Shown here: positions 36,007 through 45,566 of the stretch, in pieces
Numbering within the stretch: position 1 is the first letter of the stretch
How the letters are laid out: each line of letters begins with the position of its first letter
Assembly (NCBI RefSeq): GCF_020524325.1
Contig: NZ_JAIVKY010000006.1
Location: 186,001 to 250,000 of the forward strand
DNA: 64,000 bases
From: Sutcliffiella horikoshii
GTDB taxonomy: Bacteria; Bacillota; Bacilli; Bacillales; Bacillaceae_I
Reading direction: 5' to 3'
The notes under the pieces: model-generated
What the model saw: the letters and a program-made list of their open reading frames with translations, nothing else
The model's database searches: none
What the model was told of the DNA's origin: nothing
Program-made: the position numbers and the translations under genes

Positions 36007-37251
36007 ATGCAGGCACAAAAAGTCAGATTAGATACCGCTACTACCGAAAGCTCTACCGTCTATCCCATTCTTTTTATCATAGGTCTAGTGCACTTGCTGA
36101 ATGATGCATTGCAATCTGTGGTACCGGCCTTATTCCCAGTGTTGCAGAATTCCATGGGACTGACCTTTACTCAACTGGGACTGATTGCATTCGCGCTGAA
36201 TGCAACATCTTCGCTTATTCAACCTGTTGTTGGCATCATAACGGATAAAAGACCTTCTCCTTACGCCTTGCCAATTGGACTTACTTTTTCTTTATTCGGA
36301 ATAATTGGTTTGGCATTGGCACCAAGCTTTTGGGTAATTATTATTTCGGTGCTGTTCATTGGACTTGGTTCCGCCGCTTTCCACCCTGAAGGTTCCCGTG
36401 TAGCCTATATGGCAGCAGGAAACCGTAGAGGGCTAGCACAGTCCATTTATCAGGTAGGAGGCAACTCCGGTCAGGCCTTGGCTCCTTTGATGGCAGCTTA
36501 TATCCTGTTGCCTCTCGGGCAAAAAGGCGTCCTATGGTTTACCATTGTTGCTGCAGCAGCTGTGATATTACTTTTATACATCGCTGCCTGGTACAAACAG
36601 CAAGTAGCAAATACAAACAGACCTTTAAAACAAAAGAAGAAAACTATCAAAGTTAAATCAACTGGTAAATCTATTGGAAATAGAAGGATCATCACCTTTT
36701 CCATCTGTTTGCTAATTTTTCTAGTATTTGCTCGTTCCTGGTTCCATGCAGGTATCACCAACTTTTATGCTTTTTATGCCATTGAGAACTATGGGATTCC
36801 TATCGCAGATTCACAGATATATATTTTTGTTTTCTTAGGAGCAGGTGCTGTTGGCACATTCTTTGGAGGACCGTTGGCAGACCGTTTCGGGAAAAGGTTG
36901 GTAATTTCCCTTTCCATGCTGGGGTCCGCTCCACTTGCGTTATTACTGCCTTTTGTAGGCCCCACACTTGCCTACTTACTTGTTGCTATTATTGGATTCA
37001 TCATCCTTTCTAGCTTTTCTGTCACGGTAGTGTACGCTCAGGAGTTGGTTCCTGGTCGAATTGGATTGGTATCCGGGCTTATTGTAGGATTGGCGTTTGG
37101 TATGGGAGCCGTGGGATCGGTTGCGCTAGGTGTTCTAGCAGATTGGCTCGGATTAACGAATACCATCATCTTTACTGTTTGCCTACCGTTTATAGGATTG
37201 TTGACATTCTTCCTTCCTAGTGATCAAAGAGTTAGAGAAATGCATAACTGA
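36007..37251 (+). CDS. MFS transporter, fosmidomycin-resistance (Fsr) type
   Basis: A 414-residue major facilitator protein with 12 predicted membrane helices and a basic central loop (KQKKKTIKVK, about 205-220). The N-terminal HLLNDALQSVVPALFPVL and IGLGSAAFHPEGSRVA are hallmarks of the Fsr family, whose E. coli member exports fosmidomycin. The natural substrate in Bacillus is unknown. AAGGAG lies 13 bases before the ATG, a longer spacing than usual. The C-terminal half repeats the MFS motif A as GGPLADRFGKR. Confidence 0.85.
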   Translation: MQAQKVRLDTATTESSTVYPILFIIGLVHLLNDALQSVVPALFPVLQNSMGLTFTQLGLIAFALNATSSLIQPVVGIITDKRPSPYALPIGLTFSLFGIIGLALAPSFWVIIISVLFIGLGSAAFHPEGSRVAYMAAGNRRGLAQSIYQVGGNSGQALAPLMAAYILLPLGQKGVLWFTIVAAAAVILLLYIAAWYKQQVANTNRPLKQKKKTIKVKSTGKSIGNRRIITFSICLLIFLVFARSWFHAGITNFYAFYAIENYGIPIADSQIYIFVFLGAGAVGTFFGGPLADRFGKRLVISLSMLGSAPLALLLPFVGPTLAYLLVAIIGFIILSSFSVTVVYAQELVPGRIGLVSGLIVGLAFGMGAVGSVALGVLADWLGLTNTIIFTVCLPFIGLLTFFLPSDQRVREMHN

Positions 37252-37257
37252 TTTAAG

Positions 37258-37290
37258 GAAAGGGTTCCTGTTGACCCTTTCTTTTCTTTT
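37258..37290 (+). terminator. Terminator of the MFS gene
   Basis: GAAAGGGT/ACCCTTTC stem, loop of eight, T-rich tail. Confidence 0.65.
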
Positions 37291-37341
37291 GCCTATACTT
37301 GTTAAAGTGCTTAAAGATACCTAGCGAAAATGGTGATAATA

Positions 37342-38409
37342 ATGGATTTTGATATAAAGTCATTAGCTTTTTACCTTATTGAAGTAGAAGGCAGTGGAGA
37401 TAATGCTAAGAAACAATTTAAACCTATGGCAGTATTAGACGAAGATACATATGAAGAAAGCGCTCTAAAACCCTTTCTTGATGGAGAACTGATGAAAATC
37501 ACGAAAAGGAAGGTAGATCGACATCCTAAAAATGAACAAGTTCCAACAAAGATTGGGAGATTCATTGTAGAACCAGGCTACGACCTAGGCTCAAACCCAA
37601 ACTTCAACCAATTCAATCGAATCAAACAGGCCGAAAGCTTAGAAGCATTTTCTTCTGCGGCAGATGAAATGGCATCTACCTACACAGATACAACTGCAGT
37701 AAGAGGTGGTGTACTCATTGTCACCAGGGCTAAATTAAATAAATATTTTGATGAGCCCTTTGTTTTTATCTTAAAATGTGACTTTGAACAAAAAGTTGCT
37801 TCCATCACTAATGAACAGACGTTGATTCATAACGTCCAGATGGCCATCACTACAAAAAACATGAAGTCCATTCAGTATCCTTATATGGTAGAGGATGGAA
37901 TGGTAGAAGAAGGAGAATTAAAGATCCACCAGTCCTCTCACTCCCGTTACTTCGAGGATTTCTTGAAGTATGTAGAATATGGCGAGTCCATGCCAGAAAT
38001 CATCAAGAACCAAGTAATGGGGATGGTGCATCAAGAGATTTCCGAGACCTACCAAGAGGAAAGCGAAGAAAAAGAAAAAGTGGAGCAAGCAATGGAAGCC
38101 TGGGCTACTTCACCGAAAAGAGAACTTCAGGAACGTTGGTCTGACGAGCAGGTAATAGAGGCATCTTCCTCTATTATTGAACAGACACCTGATATTGAAC
38201 TTAAATTCAAGCTCGATCATATATCGGTTAAAGGCTTGTTGGCCGACTTTGGTGAGAATGTTCATATAGCGAAGATTAACGACCGTTATGTGGTCCTTTT
38301 AGAAGGTGATTTTCTTCAATTTGAAAAGAATGTGTCACCGGTTGAAATGTTAAAGCCTAGTGAATTGACGATGATTTTAGAGCGGTTAAATAAAAAATAC
38401 AGTTCATAA
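37342..38409 (+). CDS. DUF3900-like protein
   Basis: A 355-residue cytosolic protein that I match, with moderate confidence, to the DUF3900 family found in Bacillus. The N-terminal DIKSLAFYLIEVEG, the middle VRGGVLIVTRAKLN and the RYFEDFLKYVEYGE block recall nucleoid-associated NdpA-type proteins in overall pattern, though this link is weak. A very acidic helix (EESEEKEKVEQAMEAW) lies about 245-260. GGTG precedes the chosen ATG; one four codons earlier is equally open. The function is unknown. Confidence 0.65.
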   Translation: MDFDIKSLAFYLIEVEGSGDNAKKQFKPMAVLDEDTYEESALKPFLDGELMKITKRKVDRHPKNEQVPTKIGRFIVEPGYDLGSNPNFNQFNRIKQAESLEAFSSAADEMASTYTDTTAVRGGVLIVTRAKLNKYFDEPFVFILKCDFEQKVASITNEQTLIHNVQMAITTKNMKSIQYPYMVEDGMVEEGELKIHQSSHSRYFEDFLKYVEYGESMPEIIKNQVMGMVHQEISETYQEESEEKEKVEQAMEAWATSPKRELQERWSDEQVIEASSSIIEQTPDIELKFKLDHISVKGLLADFGENVHIAKINDRYVVLLEGDFLQFEKNVSPVEMLKPSELTMILERLNKKYSS

Positions 38410-38481
38410 AATTTCTTTTAAGAATAATTTAATCAAGCATTTGAGAGAATAAGGACAAATACCTTCTTAGGGGTGACCATC

Positions 38482-38604
38482 ATGGATTGGATGTCCATCA
38501 TTCGGTATGCTTGTTCTATCACCGGCATCATTTGTCTAGGCTTCACGTATACACATATGTTAAAAAGTTCACGTGCTAAAGGAAAGCCTATTGATAGGAA
38601 ATAA
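38482..38604 (+). CDS. Putative 40-residue single-pass membrane peptide
   Basis: A 40-codon frame, MDWMSIIRYACSITGIICL at its start, with one hydrophobic helix (about 5-24) and a basic tail (KSSRAKGKPIDRK). GGGGTGACC lies just before the ATG with good spacing. Unlike overlapping frames it has a ribosome binding site. Peptides of this shape are common as small regulators of membrane proteins, but no family is recognised. No terminator of its own was seen; a repeat element follows. Confidence 0.5.
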   Translation: MDWMSIIRYACSITGIICLGFTYTHMLKSSRAKGKPIDRK

Positions 38605-38641
38605 GAAAAGATAAAAAACCTTAATTGATTGGTTAATCGAC

Positions 38642-38768
38642 GCTGTTTCTTTCCGCAAATGGCTTCGCTTTCCGCGGGACGGTGCTTGAGCCTCCTCGCT
38701 GCGCTGTGGGGTCTCAAGCTACCGTTACTCCCCCGCTGGAGTCTCCGCCATTTGCTCCAATTCACAGC
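38642..38768. repeat. GC-rich palindromic repeat, type B copy 1
   Basis: Contains TTTCCGCAAATGGCTTCGC, TTGAGCCTCCTCGC and CTCCCCCGCTGGAGTC, near identical to 55684-55811. The outer ends are decayed here (GCTGTTTC and TTCACAGC). It is followed 87 bases later by an inverted type A copy, and together they fill most of a 435-base gene-free stretch. Confidence 0.85.
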
Positions 38769-38854
38769 TATAAGTTACTTAAAGGTATGTTATTGCCTTT
38801 CCTGATAACTCAAATTAGAAAGTTTTTAAAACTTAAGTTCAACGAAGTAACCTT

Positions 38855-38983
38855 GTTGATTGAAGTGGAAGGCGCGCAGACGCCCGCGGGAGGAAGGGAC
38901 AGGTGAGACCCCTAAAGGCGAAGCCTGAGGAGGCTCACGGACCGCCCGCAGGCAAGCGAAGCGCCTGGAACGGAAATCAACAG
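38855..38983. repeat. GC-rich palindromic repeat, type A copy 2 (inverted)
   Basis: The reverse complement of the elements at 15076 and 47779: it begins GTTGATTGAAGTGGAAGG and ends CGGAAATCAAC. It sits upstream of the VOC gene terminator and carries no frame with a ribosome binding site. Confidence 0.88.
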
Positions 38984-39003
38984 TTTTATTGACTTATATC
39001 ATT

Positions 39004-39038
39004 AAAAAAGAAGGCTGGGAAATTACTCCCTGCCTTCT
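39004..39038 (-). terminator. Terminator of the VOC gene
   Basis: AGAAGGC and GCCTTCT with an inner GGGA/TCCC, followed by a T-run on the minus strand. Confidence 0.75.
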
Positions 39039-39040
39039 CT

Positions 39041-39433
39041 TTATTTTACCGGTGTTTCAAACAATTCTATCCATTCTCCGTCTGGACCTGCAAAAAAGAT
39101 ATACCTTGCTCCATTTGGAAGCGTCGTGATCTCCTGTTCGATAAACGTAACATCCAAGCCTTTCAACCTCTCATGCTCTCCCTCTACATCATCCACCGTT
39201 AATGCTAGGTGATGCACTTTACCTTCTACAGGCAAATCGTCATTATAGCCTTGAATAAGCTCTAATTCCGTTTCATCACTTTCATTAAATCCAAGAAATG
39301 CAAGCTTTATCTCCCCATTTGGATGATCTAATTGCCCCTTTAAAGAAAATCCTACAATCTTCGTATAGAATTCTATGGATGTTTGAATATCTTTCACCAT
39401 GATTCCAACATGTTCTAACCTCTTAATTGCCAT
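39041..39433 (-). CDS. VOC family (glyoxalase-like) metalloprotein
   Basis: A 130-residue vicinal-oxygen-chelate protein with the two beta-alpha-beta-beta-beta modules. Likely metal ligands are His8 (RLEHVGI), a Glu in the TELELIQ strand, His about 79 in HHLALTV and the Glu in GEWIELFE near the C-terminus. It resembles lactoylglutathione lyase, but Bacillus makes no glutathione, so a bacillithiol adduct or another small molecule is more likely. GGGGAGA precedes the ATG. It follows NrnB by 27 bases and may share its transcript. Confidence 0.82.
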   Translation of the reverse strand: MAIKRLEHVGIMVKDIQTSIEFYTKIVGFSLKGQLDHPNGEIKLAFLGFNESDETELELIQGYNDDLPVEGKVHHLALTVDDVEGEHERLKGLDVTFIEQEITTLPNGARYIFFAGPDGEWIELFETPVK

Positions 39434-39460
39434 AATTCATCTCTCCCCATCATCTATATG

Positions 39461-40651
39461 TTAGCTTGTTTTTAACCTTCTAATGTTTTCTACTAGGAAG
39501 TTGACATATTCTTCGTCTTTCACCAACCATGCTGCATACTTTCTTTTAATAAAGGTTTCAGCTTCCTGAAAAGAAGAAAAGGATGTGTCCAAGAACTTTT
39601 CCTTGTTTTCCACCTTCCATGAGCCATCTTCTTTTGGTAAAAGAAACAATGTTCCTTTTTCTTTTGAGTCATACAACACACCATTAGGAGATTCTTTTAC
39701 ATTGAAAACGTTGTGATGAGCATCTTGTTTGAGAGGATTTAATGGAAATGCCTCCGCTACAAAAAGCTTGTACGCCTGCTCATTCAAACTGCAACCAGAT
39801 GCCTTAGCGTGCCCGCCGCCGTCAAATTTACCGGCCACATGTGAAACGTCGACATGATCATGTATGGTGCGCAAGCTAATACGTTTACTTCCCATATTTA
39901 TCATCGCGATATAGTCCAAGTGGGGATTTTCCTTCCCCAACACATTTCCAAGTTCCGAGAGAAATGACTCAGCGTGGACAATTCCAACCCAATTATCCCC
40001 TACAGGCTTTTGAATAATTTCTCTGCGTTTTTTACGCAGATACCTTTCCAATTTCTGCTCTTCCATATCAAGGATTTGCGTTTCAAAATCATCAAAATCG
40101 AATTTGGCGGTACTTGTTAACTTCTGAAGCATTCTCGCTTCAAAGTCATCAATAGAAATCATATACAAAAGGTCATTTAATCTTTTTGCCTTCGTATTGT
40201 TATTTCGATCCCATTCCCACGTATCATATTGGCGTATTAATTCTACTACTTCATCTAAAGGTTCAGTCCTATCTATTAAATTCTGTTCTAACAGATACTC
40301 ATAGAATAAAGAAGTGGCACTTGTCAGTCTGCCATCCTCATACTCAACAGTAACAGATGCCCAACTATATTCATTAAGATGAAGGGCAGTTTTGTGATGA
40401 TCAATGAATTGAACAAAGCCTTCTTGTTGTTTATTAAAGTAGTCCAGTTTCTTGGCGTTCTCCTCATTAACGGATAAGTCAGTTATGTATATTTGATGCC
40501 TTGGAGTTGCTTCTTCCATGAACTCCGCAACCTGATAATTTAAACTGCCGACTGAATTATAGTGAACCTTAACTTTCTCATCAAACGCAAGCTTGGCCAA
40601 TATCCCGCAGCCAACCCCATCCAGATCATTATGTGTAAAAAGATGAATCAA
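39461..40651 (-). CDS. nrnB: DHH/DHHA1 oligoribonuclease NrnB
   Basis: A 396-residue DHH phosphoesterase. The THNDLDGVGCG metal site, TDLSVNEE and FIDHHKT (the DHH motif) form the N-terminal domain, and GGGHAKASGCS marks the DHHA1 domain. It closely fits Bacillus NrnB (YngD), which degrades short RNA and pApA-type nucleotides. The start is TTG, seven bases after GGGGG. The C-terminal 100 residues include a small extra domain without known motifs. It is the first gene of a probable pair with the VOC protein. Confidence 0.85.
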   Translation of the reverse strand: MIHLFTHNDLDGVGCGILAKLAFDEKVKVHYNSVGSLNYQVAEFMEEATPRHQIYITDLSVNEENAKKLDYFNKQQEGFVQFIDHHKTALHLNEYSWASVTVEYEDGRLTSATSLFYEYLLEQNLIDRTEPLDEVVELIRQYDTWEWDRNNNTKAKRLNDLLYMISIDDFEARMLQKLTSTAKFDFDDFETQILDMEEQKLERYLRKKRREIIQKPVGDNWVGIVHAESFLSELGNVLGKENPHLDYIAMINMGSKRISLRTIHDHVDVSHVAGKFDGGGHAKASGCSLNEQAYKLFVAEAFPLNPLKQDAHHNVFNVKESPNGVLYDSKEKGTLFLLPKEDGSWKVENKEKFLDTSFSSFQEAETFIKRKYAAWLVKDEEYVNFLVENIRRLKTS

Positions 40652-40699
40652 TTGTAGTCCCCCTTAATCATAATGGGTAAGCATTTTCACTACCCTCAC

Positions 40700-41245
40700 T
40701 TACTTTGTATATTCTTCTCCCCAGTACTCTTTTATATGAGCATCTCTCCCTGATTCTTGACGTTCTTGTTTATATTTTTCAGGATTTTTCTTATAAAACT
40801 TCTGATGATATTCTTCTGCTTCATAGAAAGGCGACGCCTGTTTGATTTCCGTTACAATTGGCTTTTTATATCTTCCGCTTGCTTCTAACTCCTGCTTGGT
40901 TTTCTCTGCAAGCTCTCGCTGTTTCTCATTATGATAGAAGATAGCTGTTCTGTACTGACTGCCTCTATCAAAAAATTGGCCTTCATCATCAGTAGGATCA
41001 ATTTGCGGCCAATACAGCTCCAATAATTTTTCATATGAAAAAACATCTGGGTTAAATTCAATCTGGACAGCTTCGTAATGACCTGTATTCCCTTTTTTAA
41101 TATCTTCATATGTAGGATCGGAGACATTACCTCCCGTATAACCGGATACTACTTTTTCTATACCGGGCATCTCGTCAAATGGTTTAACCATGCACCAAAA
41201 ACATCCTCCAGCAAATGTAGCAAGTTCTGTTTTGTTTGTTGTCAT
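40700..41245 (-). CDS. msrA: Peptide-methionine (S)-S-oxide reductase MsrA
   Basis: A 181-residue cytosolic MsrA. The catalytic motif GGCFWC places the nucleophile at Cys15, close to the N-terminus. VVSGYTGG and EVYEY-type segments (TGHYEAVQIEF) complete the substrate pocket. It reduces the S form of methionine sulfoxide using thioredoxin. GGAGGAAG precedes the ATG. A second, membrane-anchored MsrA domain lies at 61.8-63.0 kb in this window. No separate msrB adjoins this gene. Confidence 0.93.
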   Translation of the reverse strand: MTTNKTELATFAGGCFWCMVKPFDEMPGIEKVVSGYTGGNVSDPTYEDIKKGNTGHYEAVQIEFNPDVFSYEKLLELYWPQIDPTDDEGQFFDRGSQYRTAIFYHNEKQRELAEKTKQELEASGRYKKPIVTEIKQASPFYEAEEYHQKFYKKNPEKYKQERQESGRDAHIKEYWGEEYTK

Positions 41246-41399
41246 ATTCCTTCTTCCTCCCTAACTTAAGTGTGTGTTTGATGGAATTTTACACTAACTG
41301 TCTTGTAGTTACAATAACTTCGCTCAGATACAATGCAATTAGTTTACATAATAAAATGATAAAATACCTTAATATAAACTAAATAGTTAAACATTTTAA

Positions 41400-41446
41400 T
41401 GATGGCGTTTACAATGATTTACACTTTCCAAAGAGTATTGTACGAT
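41400..41446 (+). promoter_or_regulatory. Candidate promoter with a cre-like site
   Basis: TTTACA (41418-41423) and TACGAT (41441-41446) are 17 bp apart. TGATGGCGTTTACA (41400-41413) matches the CcpA cre pattern with two mismatches and lies just upstream of the -35. The inferred start point near 41453 favours a translation start after 41463. Confidence 0.4.
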
Positions 41447-41489
41447 AATTCTTTGTGAAAAAATGAACGATAGGAGTCTGATTAATAAA

Positions 41490-43019
41490 ATGATAGAACA
41501 ATTTTCAAATATTGACTTGATCAATCAGTTTTGGCTAATACTTTTCTTCCTTATTCCTATAGTATTGGTTTCAAGGATGGTTGTGGCTGGAACTAGATTT
41601 TCCCCTATTCTTATTATTGTAATACTTGGGTTAGGAATGGGCTACTTACTTGTAAACACAGGGGTTGCGACACCCGGTTTAATTGAATACCCTTTAATTG
41701 ACCTTATGGCGAGAACTACCATTATCGCCTTGACAGTATCTTTCTTCGTAGGCGGCCAAGAATTACGAAAAATTCTTGGTAATAAAGACTTGGATGTTGA
41801 GGATACTGTTGTCGTCTCAGATGAAGAGACTTTCTTAGGTACTTCAAGAACACAATTTTTCTTTATCGTCCGTGCATTCTTCCTATTATTTGGACTAGAA
41901 GGAATTACGAGAATGATTCTTTCAGATGGTACTCAAAGTTTTGACAGTGTTTATCCACTGATTGCCTATATTGGAATTATCGGATCCGTTTTATTGATTG
42001 ATAACAAAGCTAAACTTCAGAATAAGAAACAGTACATGAAAAAAGGAATCGTAGAAATGGCAGCGATTATCCTGTTACTTGTGATTTCATACCATATTGC
42101 GATGTGGGTAAAGCCAGTAATCGCCTTACCTCAAATTTTCTTTGCGATGATGATTGCTGCTGCTTTAGGGGCGGTTTTCTATAATTGGAGTTTTGGACCA
42201 ACCATTCGTGCATTATTAGTAGCAGGTATCCCGGTTGTATTGGCAGCCAACTTTATGGTTGGTGGTTCCCGCATAGGCGATGCTTTTTCCATTGATGGAA
42301 TGAATGCAGTATTGGCCTATGGGTTCTTTGGCCAATTGTTCTGGATGTTTGGTGGGATTGCATTGATTATGTTCTTTGCTAAAAATGCAAATACAAGAAA
42401 TCTTGCACCTGGTATGGCTGGTTCTTTGTCCCATTCAGGTTTAACTGGCGCATGTACAGCAGGTGATTTTGGAAAAACTGCTGCACAACGAGCTCCAATT
42501 ATGATTAACATCCCGTTTTTTGGTCATATATTTGTCTTTTCTGTACTTGCAATTAGTGCGGAAAGAGGTAGTCTTTGGATACTCCCTTCTATGTTAATTG
42601 TTGCTGTCGGTGTAGGATTGACTATTCTTGCATTGGTCAACTTAAGAAAAGCTAATGGAGAGGATAAAAAAGAAGTAAAAGCATTGATGCAGTTCTCTTT
42701 CGGCTGGCAAATGTGTGCGGTATTCGGTGGATTGGCATTATTGAGTCTAAGTACCATGTCTATTGACTACGCTGCTATGGCTCAGTCTTCTGCGATTTCG
42801 CATTTTGGCTTATTTGCAGCCATACAAGGTGAAATGTTTGGTGCTGAAGCTGCTGCTTTGATTCCATTTATTTTTTCTATGCCATTCTTAGTTCATCCGC
42901 TTGTATTCTTCATGTTTGGAAAAGCAATGGAGAACAATGGTGAGATGCCTATAAAACCTGTGTATACGTTGGCTTTAATAGGTGTTGTTGGTGTAGCTTA
43001 CGCTATATTCTTCGTTTAA
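41490..43019 (+). CDS. Unassigned polytopic membrane protein
   Basis: A 509-residue protein with roughly 12-14 hydrophobic segments. The pattern LMARTTIIALTVSFFVGG near residue 70-90 and the glycine-rich SLSHSGLTGACTAGDFGK about 310 weakly recall GltS-type sodium/amino acid carriers, but I cannot assign a family. A charged cytoplasmic loop with DLDVEDTVVVSDEE lies about 100-115. The start is uncertain: an ATG at 41463 lies only ten bases after the inferred transcription start, while the ATG at 41490 has AGGAG 13 bases upstream. It is followed by a strong terminator and is probably monocistronic. Confidence 0.65.
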   Translation: MIEQFSNIDLINQFWLILFFLIPIVLVSRMVVAGTRFSPILIIVILGLGMGYLLVNTGVATPGLIEYPLIDLMARTTIIALTVSFFVGGQELRKILGNKDLDVEDTVVVSDEETFLGTSRTQFFFIVRAFFLLFGLEGITRMILSDGTQSFDSVYPLIAYIGIIGSVLLIDNKAKLQNKKQYMKKGIVEMAAIILLLVISYHIAMWVKPVIALPQIFFAMMIAAALGAVFYNWSFGPTIRALLVAGIPVVLAANFMVGGSRIGDAFSIDGMNAVLAYGFFGQLFWMFGGIALIMFFAKNANTRNLAPGMAGSLSHSGLTGACTAGDFGKTAAQRAPIMINIPFFGHIFVFSVLAISAERGSLWILPSMLIVAVGVGLTILALVNLRKANGEDKKEVKALMQFSFGWQMCAVFGGLALLSLSTMSIDYAAMAQSSAISHFGLFAAIQGEMFGAEAAALIPFIFSMPFLVHPLVFFMFGKAMENNGEMPIKPVYTLALIGVVGVAYAIFFV

Positions 43020-43028
43020 AAAATATGT

Positions 43029-43067
43029 AAAAGGCGTTCGGTTTTGTAGTACCGAACGCCTTTTTTT
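43029..43067. terminator. Bidirectional terminator
   Basis: A 14-bp stem AAAAGGCGTTCGGT/ACCGAACGCCTTTT, loop of eight, with T-runs both ways, between convergent genes. Confidence 0.88.
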
Positions 43068-43335
43068 ATTGCATTTTCTTATTATAATAGTCTACTGAGT
43101 ATTGGGCCCCTTCACTGACCATGTTGTTATCTTGGAGATCTTCAGGATCTGGGTTACCTGCTTTTTCAATGGGCAAATCCGTTTCTCTATATTTTAATGG
43201 AACTAGTTTATTTTTAACTATTTTAGAGTAATGAACAATCTTCTCTCTGTATGGCTTATATGCTAATAATCCTGCTCCGGTGAGGCTAGCAGCTCCTGCC
43301 ACGATTAAAGGTTTCTTTAGTTGACGTGTATTCAT
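43066..43335 (-). CDS. Small membrane-anchored protein, uncharacterised
   Basis: An 89-residue protein with one N-terminal hydrophobic segment (about 9-26, LIVAGAASLTGAGLLAY), then a basic amphipathic stretch and an acidic tail (NPDPEDLQDNNMVSEG). I do not recognise a family. CAGGAGG lies nine bases upstream of the ATG. It lies between recQ and the convergent membrane protein, 86 bases after recQ on the same strand. Confidence 0.65.
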   Translation of the reverse strand: MNTRQLKKPLIVAGAASLTGAGLLAYKPYREKIVHYSKIVKNKLVPLKYRETDLPIEKAGNPDPEDLQDNNMVSEGAQYSVDYYNKKMQ

Positions 43336-43421
43336 TTTAAACGCCTCCTGTTAAATGGTTTTATCTATAAACTTGATATTCCCGGCTAGATAAAAACTAA
43401 ACATTATGGAGAAACGTAAAA

Positions 43422-45566
43422 TTAATTTATCCCATGCTTCGCCATAACAGCTTTTATGGCAATATAGTCAACTTCGTCAGGCAAATTCTCTTTAATAGGC
43501 TTCAGCTTTTCCGTACCTACTTCCTCGATTACTTTAATAATTTCTTCCTCATACGCTTCTGGAATAAAAGAGTCCCAATCAACCTTTACACCATCTTCAC
43601 TTGCACATTTAAAAAGGTGGTTCTGGATAGTAATTATACTCATTCCACGTTCCTTGGCTATTTCTTTAAAAGTCATGCCTTCTTGTAATAGTCTATAAGT
43701 AAACATATGACTTGTTTCCCCTGGGTTCAGGGGAATGGCTGGCTTCTGGATCTTTTTAGTGGTAACTTCTTTTTTCATAGGTTTTGTGTCAGACACATCT
43801 TCCCCCATAAATCTACCTATCTCACGTAAAAACAACTCTCCATATTTCTCAAACTTTAACGAACCTACCCCTTTAATATCTAACATGGCAGTTTCATCTT
43901 TTGGAAGAACCTCACTCATTTCTCTTAACGTGCTGTCAGAGAAAATAACATAGGGAGGTACCCCTTCTTCTTTTGATAGGTTTCTACGTAACTCACGCAA
44001 CATCTCAAACAATTCATTATCTTCTACGACAGATTTAACTTGCTCTTTTACTTTAAAAAGGACTTTTTCCTTTCCTTTTAACACAGGAACAGCACGTGTA
44101 CCTAATTTTACGATAGGATATTGCCCCTCTGTTAGGATTAAATACCCTTCTGCAATCAAAATATTAATAAGGTCAACCAATTCTTTTTCTGTATAGCTAT
44201 TCATCAATCCATAAGTTGGCAAGCTATCAAAACGGAATTGCTGGATACGCTTGTCTTTTGATCCTTTTAACACTTTAGCAACCAAGATGGCCCCAAATCT
44301 TTCATTCATACGATGAATGCAGCTAAATATTTTCTGTGCTTCAAGTGTAATATCCTGCTCTACGAAGTCTGAGGAACAATTACTGCACTTACCGCAAATG
44401 AGGTCTGTCTCTTGGCCGAAATAGTTTACAATATATGCTTGCAGGCAACGCTGCGTATAGCTATAATCCATCATCGCTTGAAGCTTTTTATATTCCTGCA
44501 TCTTGCGTTCGGGTGAGCGGATACTCTCTTCGATTAAAAACTTCTGAATCTGAATATCCCTGGCATTGAACAGGAGGATGCACTCACTTTCTTCTCCATC
44601 CCTTCCTGCTCTTCCGGCTTCCTGATAATAAGATTCTACATTTTTCGGCATATTGTAATGGATGACAAATCGCACATTAGACTTATCAATTCCCATACCA
44701 AAAGCATTCGTGGCTACCATCAGTTTAAGGCGGTCATGAAGAAAATCTTCCTGATATTCCTTCCTCTCATCTTCAGAAAGACCTGCATGATACTTACCAA
44801 TCTTGTAACCTTTCTTAGTCAATGAGGAATATATCTGATCAACTTCTTTTCTGGTAGTTGCATATATTATCCCGGATTCTTCCTTGTTGGCTTTCAGGAA
44901 TTTTTCTAAATAATTGTCCTTATTTTGTCCGCGCAAAACGGAAAATGTCAGGTTATCACGTGAAAAGCCAGTTACATATGTATGTTCTGGTGCTATTCCA
45001 AGCATCGTTTGGATGTCTTCAATAACTTGTTCCGTTGCAGTCGCAGTAAAAGCAGTTATGATAGGGTTTCCTGGTATTCTCTTGATGAAGGAACCTACTT
45101 CACGATAGCTTGGTCTAAAATCATGCCCCCACTGAGACATACAGTGTGCTTCATCTATTGCAACAATCGAAACCTCAACAGCTGATAGAATCGATTGAAA
45201 CTCATAGGTTTCCAGTCTTTCTGGTGCAAGGTATAATAGTTTAATTTCACCCTGTTCTACCTGTTGAATTCTTTCTCTGATTTCTCCTGCGTTAAGCGAA
45301 CTATTAATATACGTTGCCTGAACTCCTATATTGATTAAGGAATCCACTTGGTCTTTCATTAGTGAGATTAAGGGGGAAATGACAATTGTCAGGCCACTTT
45401 CTAATAGTGCTGGGACTTGATAGCAGATGGACTTCCCCCCACCAGTAGGCATTACACCTAATGTATTGGATTTATTTAATATACTCTCAATAATTTTTCT
45501 TTGGCCAGGTCTAAAGTCTTCATAACCAAAGTATTTTTTCAATATGTTTTTTCCTTGTTCGTACAT
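43422..45566 (-). CDS. recQ: ATP-dependent DNA helicase RecQ
   Basis: A 714-residue RecQ. Walker A is TGGGKS (41-46) and the DEAH box is at 138-141, followed by [13 protein letters not shown]. The helicase core is followed by a zinc-binding cysteine group (CGKCSNC) and winged-helix (RQC) region, then an HRDC domain near 510-590. The C-terminal 90 residues add a helix-turn-helix ([19 protein letters not shown]). It unwinds 3' to 5' at replication forks and recombination intermediates. GAGGTG precedes the ATG. Confidence 0.92.
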   Translation of the reverse strand: MYEQGKNILKKYFGYEDFRPGQRKIIESILNKSNTLGVMPTGGGKSICYQVPALLESGLTIVISPLISLMKDQVDSLINIGVQATYINSSLNAGEIRERIQQVEQGEIKLLYLAPERLETYEFQSILSAVEVSIVAIDEAHCMSQWGHDFRPSYREVGSFIKRIPGNPIITAFTATATEQVIEDIQTMLGIAPEHTYVTGFSRDNLTFSVLRGQNKDNYLEKFLKANKEESGIIYATTRKEVDQIYSSLTKKGYKIGKYHAGLSEDERKEYQEDFLHDRLKLMVATNAFGMGIDKSNVRFVIHYNMPKNVESYYQEAGRAGRDGEESECILLFNARDIQIQKFLIEESIRSPERKMQEYKKLQAMMDYSYTQRCLQAYIVNYFGQETDLICGKCSNCSSDFVEQDITLEAQKIFSCIHRMNERFGAILVAKVLKGSKDKRIQQFRFDSLPTYGLMNSYTEKELVDLINILIAEGYLILTEGQYPIVKLGTRAVPVLKGKEKVLFKVKEQVKSVVEDNELFEMLRELRRNLSKEEGVPPYVIFSDSTLREMSEVLPKDETAMLDIKGVGSLKFEKYGELFLREIGRFMGEDVSDTKPMKKEVTTKKIQKPAIPLNPGETSHMFTYRLLQEGMTFKEIAKERGMSIITIQNHLFKCASEDGVKVDWDSFIPEAYEEEIIKVIEEVGTEKLKPIKENLPDEVDYIAIKAVMAKHGIN

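Noticed and set aside
38433-38765. Minus-strand open frame of 110 codons
   Set aside because: It lies mostly in the type B repeat, has no ribosome binding site, and covers the better supported 40-codon frame on the plus strand.
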